64,000 bases of DNA from Sphingomonas sp. Leaf20 (GCF_001421535.1 NZ_LMKN01000001.1:496001-560000), one strand, 5' to 3'; shown: positions 53,736 to 62,467, counted from the stretch's first letter. A program made the numbers and translations. Notes: generated from the sequence alone by a model not told the origin.

Positions 53736-54116
53736 TCAGACGCAGCGCGAATCACGCTCCGGGGCGGCGGCAGTGCGCGTCTTCCACACGCCACCTGGCG
53801 TCTTGTACTTCTCGCCCGGATTGGTCCCAGCGATCAGGTTGCACCCGCTGGTGAACGCCAGCTGCTCGACCGTCGCGCCGCTCGCCTGCGCCTTGGCGGT
53901 ATAGGCCGACTTGCGCTGGATGTTGATGTTGTTGACCAGCGCGCGCAGATCGCCGCTCGCCGCGCCGACGAGGCCCAGATAGCCGTCGGGCTGCTCGCCG
54001 ACCTCACCGCCCGCGCGCGCCGCGGCATAGGCCGGATCGCGCTGCGCCGAGGCGGCCACCGAAAGGCCGCCGAGAGCCACCGCTGCGGCAACCATCATCA
54101 TGACCTTGGTCTTCAT
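53736..54116 (-). CDS. ydbL: YdbL family protein (DUF1318), periplasmic
   Basis: 126 residues from ATG 54116. A signal peptide (MKTKVMMMVAAAVALGGLSVAASAQ) precedes a mature part with RDPAYAAARAGGEVGEQPDGYLGLVG, LRALVNNINIQRKSAYTAKAQASGATVEQLAFTSGCNLIAGTNPGEKYKTPGGVWKTR. The (N-x-x-R-x-x-x-Y-x-x-x-A) and (G-x-x-Y-x-x-x-x-G-x-W) features define DUF1318. In E. coli YdbL works with YdbH and YnbE in phospholipid transport between membranes. Here it is the last gene of the same trio, 1 bp after ynbE. The complete gene order is conserved, so the same role is likely. Confidence 0.9.
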   Translation of the reverse strand: MKTKVMMMVAAAVALGGLSVAASAQRDPAYAAARAGGEVGEQPDGYLGLVGAASGDLRALVNNINIQRKSAYTAKAQASGATVEQLAFTSGCNLIAGTNPGEKYKTPGGVWKTRTAAAPERDSRCV

Positions 54117-54117
54117 C

Positions 54118-54345
54118 TTAGAATATCCCCGGATTCTGCTGGATGAGCGACTTCGCCTCGCCATCGAGACGATAGACCACTTCCTGCGTCACGTTGATGT
54201 TGAGGTTGATCTCGATCGGCTTGTCGGGGGCCGACACGTTGATGCAGCCCGGCAGGGCGGCGGTCAGCCCGATAATCGCGATCGTCCTCGTCATCATCCG
54301 CAAGATCGGCCTTTGCATCCGCTTCTTCAATCCTGTTTCGGTCAT
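54118..54345 (-). CDS. ynbE: YnbE family outer-membrane lipoprotein
   Basis: 75 residues from ATG 54345, which overlaps the ydbH stop (ATGA). The basic N-terminal extension (MTETGLKKRMQRPILRMMTR) leads into a lipoprotein signal ending LTAALPGC, then the short conserved tail INVSAPDKPIEINLNINVTQEVVYRLDGEAKSLIQQNPGIF. The motif (P-I-E-I-N-L-N-I-x-I-x-x-E-V-x-x-x-L) is the core of YnbE. Known work in E. coli shows YnbE anchors and multimerises with YdbH to form an inter-membrane bridge. An internal ATG (MMTRTIAI) would give a shorter signal peptide and may be the true start. Confidence 0.9.
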   Translation of the reverse strand: MTETGLKKRMQRPILRMMTRTIAIIGLTAALPGCINVSAPDKPIEINLNINVTQEVVYRLDGEAKSLIQQNPGIF

Positions 54346-57300
54346 GGCACGATCCTGCTTTCGGGCGGCTGAATGGTTGGCGGTGTTGGGGCTGGGGTCG
54401 GAGCTGGGGTCGGGGGCGGCGGGGCGGCCTGCTGCTGCAACAACGCGGGCAGGTTGCGCTGGATCAGCCGTTTGGGATCATAGAAGCTCTGCGCCGAATC
54501 GAGCAGCCCGCGAAACGGCGCCTTGATCCGGATGTTGAACACGAACGGCAGCCGCTGCAGGCGGCGGACGATGAAGTTCGATTTCGCCCCCTCGCCCTGG
54601 CTGATCCCGGCGAAGCGCACGTCGGTGACCATCTCGCCCGCCAGCGGCCCGTTCATGCCGACACGCAGCGACTGGTAGCGCAGCGATTTCAGCGCCTGGA
54701 ACGCGATGTTCGCCCAGATGCCGAGATCCTTCTGGCTGAGATCGCCGACATAGGCGAGCGTCCCCCCGCCCGGCCGCACGCGAAGGTCGCCACCCTCGAT
54801 CCGCCCGCCGCTTTCGTCGAAGATCATCGGCAGCACGCCGTCGAAGATCCCGGTCGCGTCGAGATTCTTGAAATCAAACTGCTGGAGGAACTGGTCCGCG
54901 GCCATGTTGGCGATGTGGAACGTCATCCGTCGCTCGGATGCCGCGGAGAAATCGAGCAGGGTCGGATCGAGCGTCAGCGATCCGCCGGCAAACGGCCATG
55001 CCCCGCCTTCGACCCGGACGCGCGCACCGGGCAGCGTCTGGTAGCGGATCGTGCCGTCGCTGACCGGGATGCCCGGGTTGAGCGTCGCGATCGTCGCCAC
55101 CTGCCCCGGCGCGCTCTGGAGGTTGAGCAGGTCGGTGAAGCGGATCTCGGTCGCGATCCCGGTGACCGGACCGAACGCGGCGGCAAGATCGGTGCCCGCG
55201 GTCCGGAAGATGCCCGTGCTGGTCACGCCGCCCGCATTCCACGCGATGTGCCCCTCGCCGCTGACCGATCCGTTGACGTCGGCAATCACGCCGAAGGTCA
55301 GCGGGGTGAGCGCGTCGGGTTGCAGCGTGTCCTTGGCGAAGGTGATGCCGGGCACCGACAGGTCGGCGCGCCCGGTGCCCGTGCCGAGCGCATGCACCAG
55401 CGTGACGTCGGCGACCTTGGTGCTGCTGACCGGTTCGAACAGCGTCCCCGCCGCGGTGATCGTCCCGCCGATCAGCGACAATGTCACGTCCCGTGCGGCA
55501 ACCGGCTTGAACCGCGCGCTGCCTGCCGCATCGCTGACGCCCATCGTACCGTTCAGCCTCAACGCCCCGCCGACCAGCGTCCAGTCGCCCGCGGCTTCGC
55601 CGAGCAGCAGCGGCACGTTCGCGATCTGCCCCGATCCGCCGGCGAACGCGCCTGCGATGCCTTGCGCCGTGGTCCGGCCCGTCACGGTCCCGAAATCGAG
55701 CCGCGTGACGCGCTCCGGCGTGCCGATGCGGGTCCGAACGCCATCGATCGCGAAATCCCGGTCCGCCAGCCTGATGGTCGCACCCGCCGCGGCCAGGGTC
55801 AGCGGCGTGCTGCCCAGCCGCCCCTTCAGCGACGCCGCGGCGATCCGCGCGCCACCGGTTACGCGTCCGCCTTCGACGCGCAACAGCGCCGTATCGATCG
55901 GGCACAGCGACAACCGCGTGGGGTCGAGCACCAGCCCCGACACCGCCAGCCGCTGTACCGCGAGCGGCACGCAGCCGGTGTTGACGACGAGGCGCGCGCG
56001 ACCGTCCCACCGCGCATCGATCGGTATCGACAGCCCCTCGACGCGGTCCCGCCCGGTGCCGATCGGCCCGTCGAGCGTCACCTGCGTCGTGATCGCGGTA
56101 GCCCCGCCGGGCGTGGCGCTGAACCGCACCGGCGTCAGCGCCAGCCGGGCGCCGTTCGCCACATAGGGCGCCATCTGCGCGACCCCGCGGATCGGCGCCC
56201 CCGGCCGCGCCTGCGTGATCGACACGCGAGTCTCGGGCAAACCACCCCCCCGAGTCGTGAGCGTCGTGCCGAGCCGGACGCCTCCCGCGGGCACGCCAAG
56301 CGTGATCCCGTCTCCGCCACTAAGTGCGATCCGCGCGCCACTTGCCGACGCGAGCGCGAGTCGCGACAGCGTCGCTTCGCCGCGCCCACCGCGGATCTGC
56401 AGCGCGACCACCGCATCCGCGGCGAACCCCTTTGCGGCGCGGGTCATCGCGACAACGGCGGCATCGACAAGCGGAGCGACCGGCGTCCCCGCGGCCGACC
56501 CTGCCAGCGCGGCGATACCGGCCAGTCGGCGATCGACGATCGCGGTACCAGCCGAGCGGATGCGTCCGTCGAACGCGACAAGCTCGCCAATGCGGTAGGA
56601 TCCTGTGGCCGAGACGCGTCGTGCGCGGGCGTCACGCAGCCGTACCGTGTCGGCAGCGAGATCCACCTTGCCCGCCGTTGCCGCGGCATTACCCGCGAAT
56701 TCGACGCTCCCGTGCGCCCCGCCGATCGTCGCGCCGGGCGTCTGTCCCGGCCCGGTCGCCAGCACGGCCCGCCCCTGCCACCGATCGAGCGCTGCACCGA
56801 GCGTCAGGTCGAGATTGGCGGCGACGGCCGCTGCCTGCGACGTGCCGCACGCCAGCCGCGCCAGCCGGACCGGCCCGCGCAGGATCGGCCTGGCCGCGTC
56901 GATCCGGACGCGCATCGTGGCGGCAAGCCGGTCGCCCGTGCATCCGCTTACCGTCACACGCTCGCTCACCGCGGCGATCGAGCCACGAAACCCGTCGTCC
57001 AGCCGCCCCGCGCCGGCAAGCTTCAGCCCGATCAATCCGTACGGCGTCTCCAGCCGGATCCGCGCATCGTCGACGGTCGCGTCGAGCGCGGGCAACGCGA
57101 ACGGCTTGCCCGACGGCGCGGGCAGCAACCGGTCGATCGCGCCAAGCGACACCCGCCCATCGACCAGCCGGCCGCGTAACCGAACATGCCCCGCGCGCAC
57201 CGCATCAAGATACGGTCCCGACAATCCGATCCCCGTGCGCGTCTCGACCCAGTCCGCCACCAAGTCGGGGTTTGCCGGATCGCCGAGTACGACATTGGTC

Positions 57301-57512
57301 AGTCGCTGCCCGCCGAGCGCGAGATCGGCGATGTCGTATTGTGCGGGAACGCCCGCACGCGCGAGCTCGCGGTCGATGAACCCCTCTGCGATCGGCTTGC
57401 GCACGAGCCACAGTGCGACCAGCGCAAGAACTATCGCCAGCGCGATCAGCCGCGCGATCCGACGACGCCGACCATTGCGCCGGCCATTAAGGCGGCCACC
57501 ACGAGCGGACAT
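54342..57512 (-). CDS. ydbH: YdbH family AsmA-like intermembrane lipid transport protein
   Basis: About 1056 residues from ATG 57512 (MSARGGRLNGRRNGRRRRIARLIALAIVLALVALWLV); frames up to 57614 add 34 poorly conserved residues. One N-terminal membrane anchor is followed by a very long repeat-beta region with Gly/Asp-rich strands (AsmA/YhdP/TamB-like groove), and the signature of YdbH at the C terminus: FDFKNLDATGIFDGVLPMIFDESGGRIEGGDLRVRPGGGTLAYVGDLSQKDLG. The protein ends in a Pro/Thr-rich tail (PPPPTPAPTPAPTPPTIQPP). In E. coli, YdbH is one of three redundant phospholipid carriers to the outer membrane. The start is uncertain because no clear ribosome site precedes any candidate. Confidence 0.88.
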   Translation of the reverse strand: MSARGGRLNGRRNGRRRRIARLIALAIVLALVALWLVRKPIAEGFIDRELARAGVPAQYDIADLALGGQRLTNVVLGDPANPDLVADWVETRTGIGLSGPYLDAVRAGHVRLRGRLVDGRVSLGAIDRLLPAPSGKPFALPALDATVDDARIRLETPYGLIGLKLAGAGRLDDGFRGSIAAVSERVTVSGCTGDRLAATMRVRIDAARPILRGPVRLARLACGTSQAAAVAANLDLTLGAALDRWQGRAVLATGPGQTPGATIGGAHGSVEFAGNAAATAGKVDLAADTVRLRDARARRVSATGSYRIGELVAFDGRIRSAGTAIVDRRLAGIAALAGSAAGTPVAPLVDAAVVAMTRAAKGFAADAVVALQIRGGRGEATLSRLALASASGARIALSGGDGITLGVPAGGVRLGTTLTTRGGGLPETRVSITQARPGAPIRGVAQMAPYVANGARLALTPVRFSATPGGATAITTQVTLDGPIGTGRDRVEGLSIPIDARWDGRARLVVNTGCVPLAVQRLAVSGLVLDPTRLSLCPIDTALLRVEGGRVTGGARIAAASLKGRLGSTPLTLAAAGATIRLADRDFAIDGVRTRIGTPERVTRLDFGTVTGRTTAQGIAGAFAGGSGQIANVPLLLGEAAGDWTLVGGALRLNGTMGVSDAAGSARFKPVAARDVTLSLIGGTITAAGTLFEPVSSTKVADVTLVHALGTGTGRADLSVPGITFAKDTLQPDALTPLTFGVIADVNGSVSGEGHIAWNAGGVTSTGIFRTAGTDLAAAFGPVTGIATEIRFTDLLNLQSAPGQVATIATLNPGIPVSDGTIRYQTLPGARVRVEGGAWPFAGGSLTLDPTLLDFSAASERRMTFHIANMAADQFLQQFDFKNLDATGIFDGVLPMIFDESGGRIEGGDLRVRPGGGTLAYVGDLSQKDLGIWANIAFQALKSLRYQSLRVGMNGPLAGEMVTDVRFAGISQGEGAKSNFIVRRLQRLPFVFNIRIKAPFRGLLDSAQSFYDPKRLIQRNLPALLQQQAAPPPPTPAPTPAPTPPTIQPPESRIVP

Positions 57513-57642
57513 CGACCGGGAAGGGTCGGCCCCTGTCTCGCTCGCTTCGCTCAACGCCTTACTCCGCAACGCTTCGTGGCGCATTGCATAGGCATGCCCG
57601 GCGACGTCATGCAATTGCGCACGATTGTGCTAGCATCGCGTC

Positions 57643-58335
57643 ATGACCGATCCCGGTGATCCGATCGACGCGCGAAAGGGCCATCGCGCCCGGCTGCGCC
57701 AGCGCCTGTTCGACGGCGGCGGCGAAGCACTGCTCGACCACGAACTCATCGAATATCTGCTGGCGGTCGCGATTCCGCGTGGCGACACGAAACTGCTCGC
57801 CAAGGCGCTGTTGCGCGAATTCGGCGGGATCGGCGGCGTGCTGACTGCCGATCCCGCGGCGCTCGCGCGCGTCGACGGGATGGGCGACATCGCGACCGCC
57901 GCGATCAAGATCGCGCACGCCGCCGCGATCCGCCTGCTCCAGTCGCACGTCGGCGATCGTCCTGTGCTCGCCAACTGGCAGGCATTGCTCGATTATCTGC
58001 GCGCGGACATGGCGCACCATACGATCGAGCGGTTCCGCGTGCTCCACCTCAACACGCGCAACATGCTGATTCGCGACGAAGTGATGAGCAAGGGTTCGAT
58101 CGACCAGGCGGCAGTCTATGTCCGCGAGGTGATTCGCCGCGCGATCGATTTCGGCTCGGCGTCGCTCATCCTCGTCCACAACCATCCGAGCGGCGATCCG
58201 ACCCCCAGCCGCGCGGACATCGAGATCACCCGGACAATCGCCGAAGCGGGCAAGCGGCTCGGGATCACCGTCCATGACCACATCATCGTCGGCGCGACCG
58301 GGCATACCAGCCTGCGCGCGCAGGGCCTTGTCTGA
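57643..58335 (+). CDS. radC: RadC family protein (JAB/MPN metallo-domain)
   Basis: 230 residues. The helix-hairpin-helix-like N-terminal part (GHRARLRQRLFDGGGEALLDHELIEYLLAVAIPRGDTKLLAKALLREFGGIGGVLTADPAALARVDGMGDIATAAIK) is followed by the MPN+ domain with VLHLNTRNMLIRDEVMSKGSIDQAAVYVREVIRRAI. The JAMM metal motif ILVHNHPSGDPTPSRADIEIT (H-x-H-x7-S-x2-D) follows, and then ITVHDHIIVG. RadC was once linked to repair, but its role is uncertain; the metal site suggests a nuclease or peptidase activity. It is divergent from ydbH, and the 130-bp space would hold both promoters. Confidence 0.93.
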   Translation: MTDPGDPIDARKGHRARLRQRLFDGGGEALLDHELIEYLLAVAIPRGDTKLLAKALLREFGGIGGVLTADPAALARVDGMGDIATAAIKIAHAAAIRLLQSHVGDRPVLANWQALLDYLRADMAHHTIERFRVLHLNTRNMLIRDEVMSKGSIDQAAVYVREVIRRAIDFGSASLILVHNHPSGDPTPSRADIEITRTIAEAGKRLGITVHDHIIVGATGHTSLRAQGLV

Positions 58336-58500
58336 CGCGGCCACCCCGTCCGCGACGAGATCCGGACGCGACCGCGGCGTGATTTGAACCCGGCGCCCCG
58401 GCCTGCTACCGGGCGCGCGATCGCTGGCGCTACTCCCGACCCGATGGGAGGCGCGTCGCCCATTGCCGAGCCACCCCCGCAGACTCCCGAGGAAAACCCG

Positions 58501-59799
58501 ATGGTCCCCCGCTATTCCCGCCCCGACATGGTCGCCATCTGGACGCCCGAAGCACGCTTTCAGATCTGGTTCGAGATCGAGGCGCACGCCACCGACGCGC
58601 TCGCCGAGCTGGGCGTCGTGCCGAAAGAGGCGGCGGCCGCGATCTGGGAAAAGGGCGCGTTCGAGGTCGACCGGATCGACGAGATCGAGCGCGAGACCAA
58701 GCACGACGTCATCGCCTTCCTGACCAACGTCGCCGAGCATGTCGGCCCCGAGGCGCGCTTCATGCACCAGGGCATGACCTCGTCGGACGTGCTCGACACC
58801 TGCCTCGCGGTGCAGCTGGCCAAGGCGAGCGACATCCTGATCGCCGATCTCGATGCGCTGCTGGTGGTGCTCGAACGCCGCGCGCGCGAACACAAGATGA
58901 CGCCGACGATCGGCCGCAGCCACGGCATCCACGCCGAACCGGTCACCTTCGGGCTCAAGATGGCGCAGGCGCATGCCGAGTTCGCGCGCAACCGTGCGCG
59001 GCTGGTGGCGGCGCGCGCCGACGTCGCGACCTGTGCGATCTCGGGCGCGGTGGGCACGTTCGCCAACATCGATCCGTTCGTCGAGGACTATGTCGCGGGC
59101 AAGCTCGGCCTCTCGGTCGAGCCCGTCTCGACGCAGGTCATCCCGCGTGATCGCCACGCGATGTTCTTCGCGACGCTTGGCGTGATCGCGAGCTCGATCG
59201 AGCGGCTCGCGACCGAGATCCGCCATCTCCAGCGCACCGAGGTGCTCGAGGCGGAGGAATATTTCTCGCCGGGCCAGAAGGGCTCGTCGGCGATGCCGCA
59301 CAAGCGCAATCCGGTGCTGACCGAGAACCTGACCGGCCTCGCGCGCATGGTCCGCGGCTATGTCACGCCCGCGCTCGAGAATGTCGCGCTGTGGCATGAG
59401 CGCGACATCTCGCACTCGTCGGTCGAGCGCTATATCGGCCCCGACGCGACGATCACGCTCGACTTCGCGCTCGCGCGGCTGACCGGGGTGATGGACAAGC
59501 TGGTCGTGTACCCGGCGCGGATGGAAAAGAACCTCAACAAGATGGGCGGCCTCGTCCATTCGCAGCGCGTCCTGCTCGCGCTGACGCAGGCCGGCGTCAG
59601 CCGCGAGGACGCGTATCGACTGGTTCAGCGCAACGCGATGAAGGTGTGGGATTCGGACGGCGCGCTGTCGCTTCTCGAGCTACTCAAGGCCGATCCAGAA
59701 GTGACGCTGAGCGATGCCGAGCTCGAGGACAAGTTCGACCTCGGCTATCACCTCAAGCACGTCGACACGATCTTCGCGCGGGTGTTCGGCGCGGCGTAA
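58501..59799 (+). CDS. purB: Adenylosuccinate lyase
   Basis: 432 residues from ATG 58501 (MVPRYSRPDMVAIWTPEARFQIWFEIEAHA). Family motifs: HDVIAFLTNVAEHVGPEARFMHQGMTSSDVLDTCLAVQL, TIGRSHGIHAEPVTFGLKMAQAH with the catalytic His region, the C3 signature EYFSPGQKGSSAMPHKRNPVLTENLTGLARMVRGY (G-S-S-x-M-P-x-K-x-N) with the catalytic Ser loop, and HERDISHSSVERYIGPDATITLDFAL. It catalyses two steps of purine synthesis (SAICAR and adenylosuccinate cleavage). In-frame sequence upstream to 58384 has no similarity, and the 165-bp gap to radC contains no gene. Confidence 0.96.
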   Translation: MVPRYSRPDMVAIWTPEARFQIWFEIEAHATDALAELGVVPKEAAAAIWEKGAFEVDRIDEIERETKHDVIAFLTNVAEHVGPEARFMHQGMTSSDVLDTCLAVQLAKASDILIADLDALLVVLERRAREHKMTPTIGRSHGIHAEPVTFGLKMAQAHAEFARNRARLVAARADVATCAISGAVGTFANIDPFVEDYVAGKLGLSVEPVSTQVIPRDRHAMFFATLGVIASSIERLATEIRHLQRTEVLEAEEYFSPGQKGSSAMPHKRNPVLTENLTGLARMVRGYVTPALENVALWHERDISHSSVERYIGPDATITLDFALARLTGVMDKLVVYPARMEKNLNKMGGLVHSQRVLLALTQAGVSREDAYRLVQRNAMKVWDSDGALSLLELLKADPEVTLSDAELEDKFDLGYHLKHVDTIFARVFGAA

Positions 59800-59822
59800 G
59801 GGCAGAGGTAAGCCCTCCCACT

Positions 59823-59907
59823 CCGTCATCCTGACGAAAGTCAGGATCCAGAGCCAAGCAGGACAGCGCTACGGTACTCTGGATCCTGACTTTCGTCAGG
59901 ATGACGG
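59823..59907. repeat. REP-like palindrome with perfect 31-bp arms
   Basis: Arms at 59823-59853 and 59877-59907 are exact inverse complements, starting CCGTCATCCTGACGAAAGTC and ending with GGATCCAGAG. The 23-bp loop is unrelated. It starts 23 bases after the purB stop and could stop transcription from either side. It is the best-preserved of the three related copies in this window. Confidence 0.9.
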
Positions 59908-60001
59908 GTGGCGGGAGCAGCAAGACCCTACCAAAGTGCACGCAACGCAATTACGATTTCGTGTTACAGAATTGCGACAACCCGCAACTATCACCATATC
60001 C

Positions 60002-60029
60002 CCGATGCCGGATATTACTCCGGCATCGG
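60002..60029 (+). promoter_or_regulatory. Perfect 11-bp inverted repeat in the leader of a small ORF
   Basis: CCGATGCCGGA (60002-60012) and TCCGGCATCGG (60019-60029) are exact inverse complements with a 6-nt spacer TATTAC. The 3' arm ends 10 bases before the ATG at 60040, and the ribosome site GGAGA (60028-60032) begins at the last two bases of the stem. It could be an operator or a translation-controlling hairpin. An A+T-richer stretch upstream (59935-60000) may hold the promoter. Confidence 0.5.
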
Positions 60030-60039
60030 AGACCTACCC

Positions 60040-60126
60040 ATGCGCATGTTCGAAACCGTGACCAGCTCGATGCTGGCGATCGCGGCCCAGGCGCTGGTGG
60101 TCGGGGTGGTCATTTCCACCCTCTGA
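60040..60126 (+). CDS. Small hydrophobic protein, 28 aa
   Basis: MRMFETVTSSMLAIAAQALV followed by VGVVISTL: a short polar start and a single membrane-like helix of about 18 residues. The ATG is preceded by GGAG at eight bases and by a perfect inverted repeat; a 9-bp GC palindrome (CGCCCCTCC/GGAGGGGCG, 60141-60160) follows the stop. The supported start, flanking hairpins and non-random hydrophobicity argue for a real micro-gene, but no family is recognised and codon statistics are not decisive at this length. Confidence 0.45.
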   Translation: MRMFETVTSSMLAIAAQALVVGVVISTL

Positions 60127-60351
60127 TCCATCGGCCCGCCCGCCCCTCCAAGGAGGGGCGCGGCTAGGCCGGAGGACCGCACGGCTCCGTACCAGAAGTT
60201 GGTGCAATGTCCCCCGAAGTGGCGAAAGAACGGCCAAGCGACAGCCCTCGCTGACACGGAGTTCTGCAGGATCAAGCACTTAGGTGTTTGGCATCATTAA
60301 TGCAGTGACACAGTTGAGCGCGGTTCGGCGCTCGATCGTGAAAGCCTTAAG

Positions 60352-60615
60352 ATGCACATTCTTTCTCTGCGCCGCCCCGTCTCGGCTTTCCTCACCGCCG
60401 CCGTCGCGCTGACCGGCTTTGCGGTCCCCGCGCTTGCCGCAGGCGAGAAGCCGGTGACCATCACCATGCCCGCCAGCGCGTTCAAGGACGATACGAGCCG
60501 CGTCTGCATGCCGCGCACGATATTGGGGCGCAAGGTCGACAAGACGCTGCCCGTCACGATCTGCGAGACGCGGTCCGAGTGGGGCGCACGCGGCGTCGTC
60601 TTCGTCACGAAATGA
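60352..60615 (+). CDS. Small secreted protein of unknown function, 87 aa
   Basis: A clean signal peptide (MHILSLRRPVSAFLTAAVALTGFAVPALA, cut after ALA) precedes a 58-residue mature part: AGEKPVTITMPASAFKDDTS, then RVCMPRTILGRKVDKTLPVTICETRSEWGARGVVFVTK. Two cysteines could form a disulfide in the periplasm. This kind of short protein (RVCMPR...CETRSEW) occurs as a hypothetical in sphingomonads; I do not know a function. It stands alone, with 225 bp before it that hold the GC palindrome described above and otherwise nothing recognisable, and it converges with the TM2-protein gene. Confidence 0.7.
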   Translation: MHILSLRRPVSAFLTAAVALTGFAVPALAAGEKPVTITMPASAFKDDTSRVCMPRTILGRKVDKTLPVTICETRSEWGARGVVFVTK

Positions 60616-60670
60616 GCTTGGAAGAGACGGTCCCGACGCGGCAAGCCCCGTCCGGACCGTCCTCTGCCGC

Positions 60671-61147
60671 CTAGCCGCGCGGATAGCGCGTCGCGAATTC
60701 CTCGTCCGACATCATCAGATAACGGATCATGTCGATAAACGCCCATGGGATCGTGATCGCCAGCCCGACCAGGGTGATGCTCAGCACCAGCATGACGATC
60801 CCCGATCCGATCCGCCCCAGATAAAAGCGGTGGATGCCGAGCGTCCCGATCAGGAAGGCGATCAGCGCAGCGACGTATTTGTTGCGGTCGCTGGCCAGCC
60901 CGGCTGCGGCCCCGCTTGCGGTCACCGCAGTTGGTACCGCGCGTCGCGGCCCCGGCGTCGCCGCGCTGGGCAGCGGGAACACGCTCAGCGCCCGGTCGTC
61001 GGCGGTCTCGAAATCGACCTCGGCACCGATCACCGGCTCGCCGCGATGTGCCCAGTCTTCCGGCGCGAACCGATACCGTTGGCCGTCCTGGCCCGAAACG
61101 AGGCCCTCGCCCGTCCGCACGTCCACACCCAGTATCTGTCCGCGCAT
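60671..61147 (-). CDS. TM2 domain-containing membrane protein
   Basis: 158 residues from ATG 61147. The N-terminal 60 residues (MRGQILGVDVRTGEGLVSGQDGQRYRFAPEDW and GEPVIGAEVDFETADDRALSVFPLP) form a small beta-domain, apparently a cold-shock/OB-like module also seen in DUF805- or TM2-linked proteins. After an Ala-rich linker comes the TM2 pair: KYVAALIAFLIGTLGIHRFYLGRIGSGIVMLVLSITLVGLAITIPWAFIDMIRYLMMSDEEFATRY, with the (G-x-x-G-x-H-R-F-Y-L-G) and (W-x-x-x-D) features. Function is unknown. It is 59 bp after dnaJ on the same strand and may be part of the dnaK-dnaJ transcript. Confidence 0.85.
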   Translation of the reverse strand: MRGQILGVDVRTGEGLVSGQDGQRYRFAPEDWAHRGEPVIGAEVDFETADDRALSVFPLPSAATPGPRRAVPTAVTASGAAAGLASDRNKYVAALIAFLIGTLGIHRFYLGRIGSGIVMLVLSITLVGLAITIPWAFIDMIRYLMMSDEEFATRYPRG

Positions 61148-61206
61148 CGCAATCCCCCAACACCGCGCCCAATCGTGGCGGATCGAACCCAACAGGCAGG
61201 TCCGGC

Positions 61207-62340
61207 CTATTCCGCCGCGAACACGCCCTTCAATTTTGCGAAGAAGCCCTGGCTGTCAGGGCATTCGTCGCCTGTCTCGGTCTCGCGGAACATCTCGAGC
61301 AGTTCCTTCTGCCGGTTCGACAGACGGGTCGGAGTCTCGACATCGATCTGCACGACCAGATCGCCATGCCCGCGCCCCTGCAGCACGGGCATGCCCGCGC
61401 CGCGCTGGCGGAGCTGCTTGCCCGACTGGATGCCCGCGGGGATCTTGATCTCGTGCGTACGTCCGTCGAGCCCGGGAATCGACAAGGATCCCCCGAGCGC
61501 CGCGACCGTGAAGCTGATCGGTGCGCGCGCGAACAACGCCGTGCCCTCGCGCTCGAACAGGTGATGCTTGGCGACATGGAGGAACACGTAGAGATCGCCA
61601 GCGGGCGCCCCGCGCGCGCCGGCCTCGCCCTCGCCCGTCATCCTGATCCGCGTGCCCTCGTCGACACCGGGCGGAACGTTGATCGCGAGCGTCTTGGTCT
61701 TCTCGACCCGACCGTCGCCGCGACAATCGGGGCATGGATCGGCAATGACCTCGCCCGCGCCCTGGCAGACCGGGCATGCGCGCTCGACCACGAAGAAACC
61801 CTGCTGCGCGCGAACCTTGCCATGCCCGCCGCAATGCTGGCACGTTTTCGCCCGCGTGCCCGAGCGCGCGCCGCTGCCGTCGCACGTGTCGCATGGCGCC
61901 GAGACATCGATCGTGACTTCGGTGGCCTTGCCGTGGAACGCCTCCTCGAGGGTGACCTCCATGTCATAGCGCAGGTCAGCACCACGCCGCGCGCCACTCC
62001 GACCGCCGCTGCCGCGCTGCGCGCCGCCCATGAACTCGCCGAACACGCTTTCGAAGATGTCGGAGAAGCCGCCAAAGTCCTGCGCGCCGCCGCCGCCGCC
62101 GGGTCCGCCGTTCTGGAAGGCGGCATGCCCGAACCGGTCATAGGCCGCACGCTTCTGCGGGTCCTTGAGGCAATCATACGCCTCGCTGACCGCCTTGAAC
62201 TGCGCTTCCGAATCCTTGCAACCCGCGTTCTTGTCCGGGTGATATTTCATCGCGAGCTTGCGATAGGACGACTTGATCGTCCCCGCATCCGCGGTCCGCT
62301 CGATTTCGAGCAGTTCGTAATAGTCTGTCTGGGTACTCAT
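61207..62340 (-). CDS. dnaJ: Molecular chaperone DnaJ (Hsp40)
   Basis: 377 residues. The J domain begins TDYYELLEIERTADAGTIKSSYRKLAMKYHPDKNAGCKDSEAQFKAVSEAYDCLKDPQKRAAYDRFGH with the HPD tripeptide. A Gly-rich linker (NGGPGGGGGAQDFGG) follows. The zinc domain has four CxxCxGxG-type repeats (CDTCDGSG, CQHCGGHG, CPVCQGAG, CPDCRGDG), and the substrate-binding C-terminal domains include VPPGVDEGTRIRMTGEGEAG. It stimulates DnaK ATPase and hands over unfolded proteins. It follows dnaK with a 127-bp gap that contains a REP-like repeat, which may reduce read-through. Confidence 0.97.
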   Translation of the reverse strand: MSTQTDYYELLEIERTADAGTIKSSYRKLAMKYHPDKNAGCKDSEAQFKAVSEAYDCLKDPQKRAAYDRFGHAAFQNGGPGGGGGAQDFGGFSDIFESVFGEFMGGAQRGSGGRSGARRGADLRYDMEVTLEEAFHGKATEVTIDVSAPCDTCDGSGARSGTRAKTCQHCGGHGKVRAQQGFFVVERACPVCQGAGEVIADPCPDCRGDGRVEKTKTLAINVPPGVDEGTRIRMTGEGEAGARGAPAGDLYVFLHVAKHHLFEREGTALFARAPISFTVAALGGSLSIPGLDGRTHEIKIPAGIQSGKQLRQRGAGMPVLQGRGHGDLVVQIDVETPTRLSNRQKELLEMFRETETGDECPDSQGFFAKLKGVFAAE

Positions 62341-62360
62341 ACTTCGCCCCCTGCGCCCGT

Positions 62361-62446
62361 CCCGTCATCCTGGCGAAGGCCAGGATCCAGAGCCGGATGG
62401 GCGGACGCCCGAGACTCTAGATTCCAGCTTGCGCTGGAATGACGGG
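62361..62446. repeat. REP-like palindrome between dnaK and dnaJ
   Basis: CCCGTCATCCTGGCGAAGGC with CAGGATCCAGAG on one side faces ATTCCAGCTTGCGCTGGAAT and GACGGG on the other. It is a less regular member of the CGTCATCC repeat family seen at 53632 and 59823. Being inside the dnaK-dnaJ interval, it may act as an mRNA stabiliser or a partial terminator. Confidence 0.7.
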
Positions 62447-62467
62447 GGGTATGCATATGCCTAAGCC

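Noticed and set aside
58370..58460. tRNA-like sequence (TTTGAACCCGG) between radC and purB
   Set aside because: Resembles a T-loop on the minus strand, but flanking bases do not form T-arm or acceptor stems and no anticodon arm is found.
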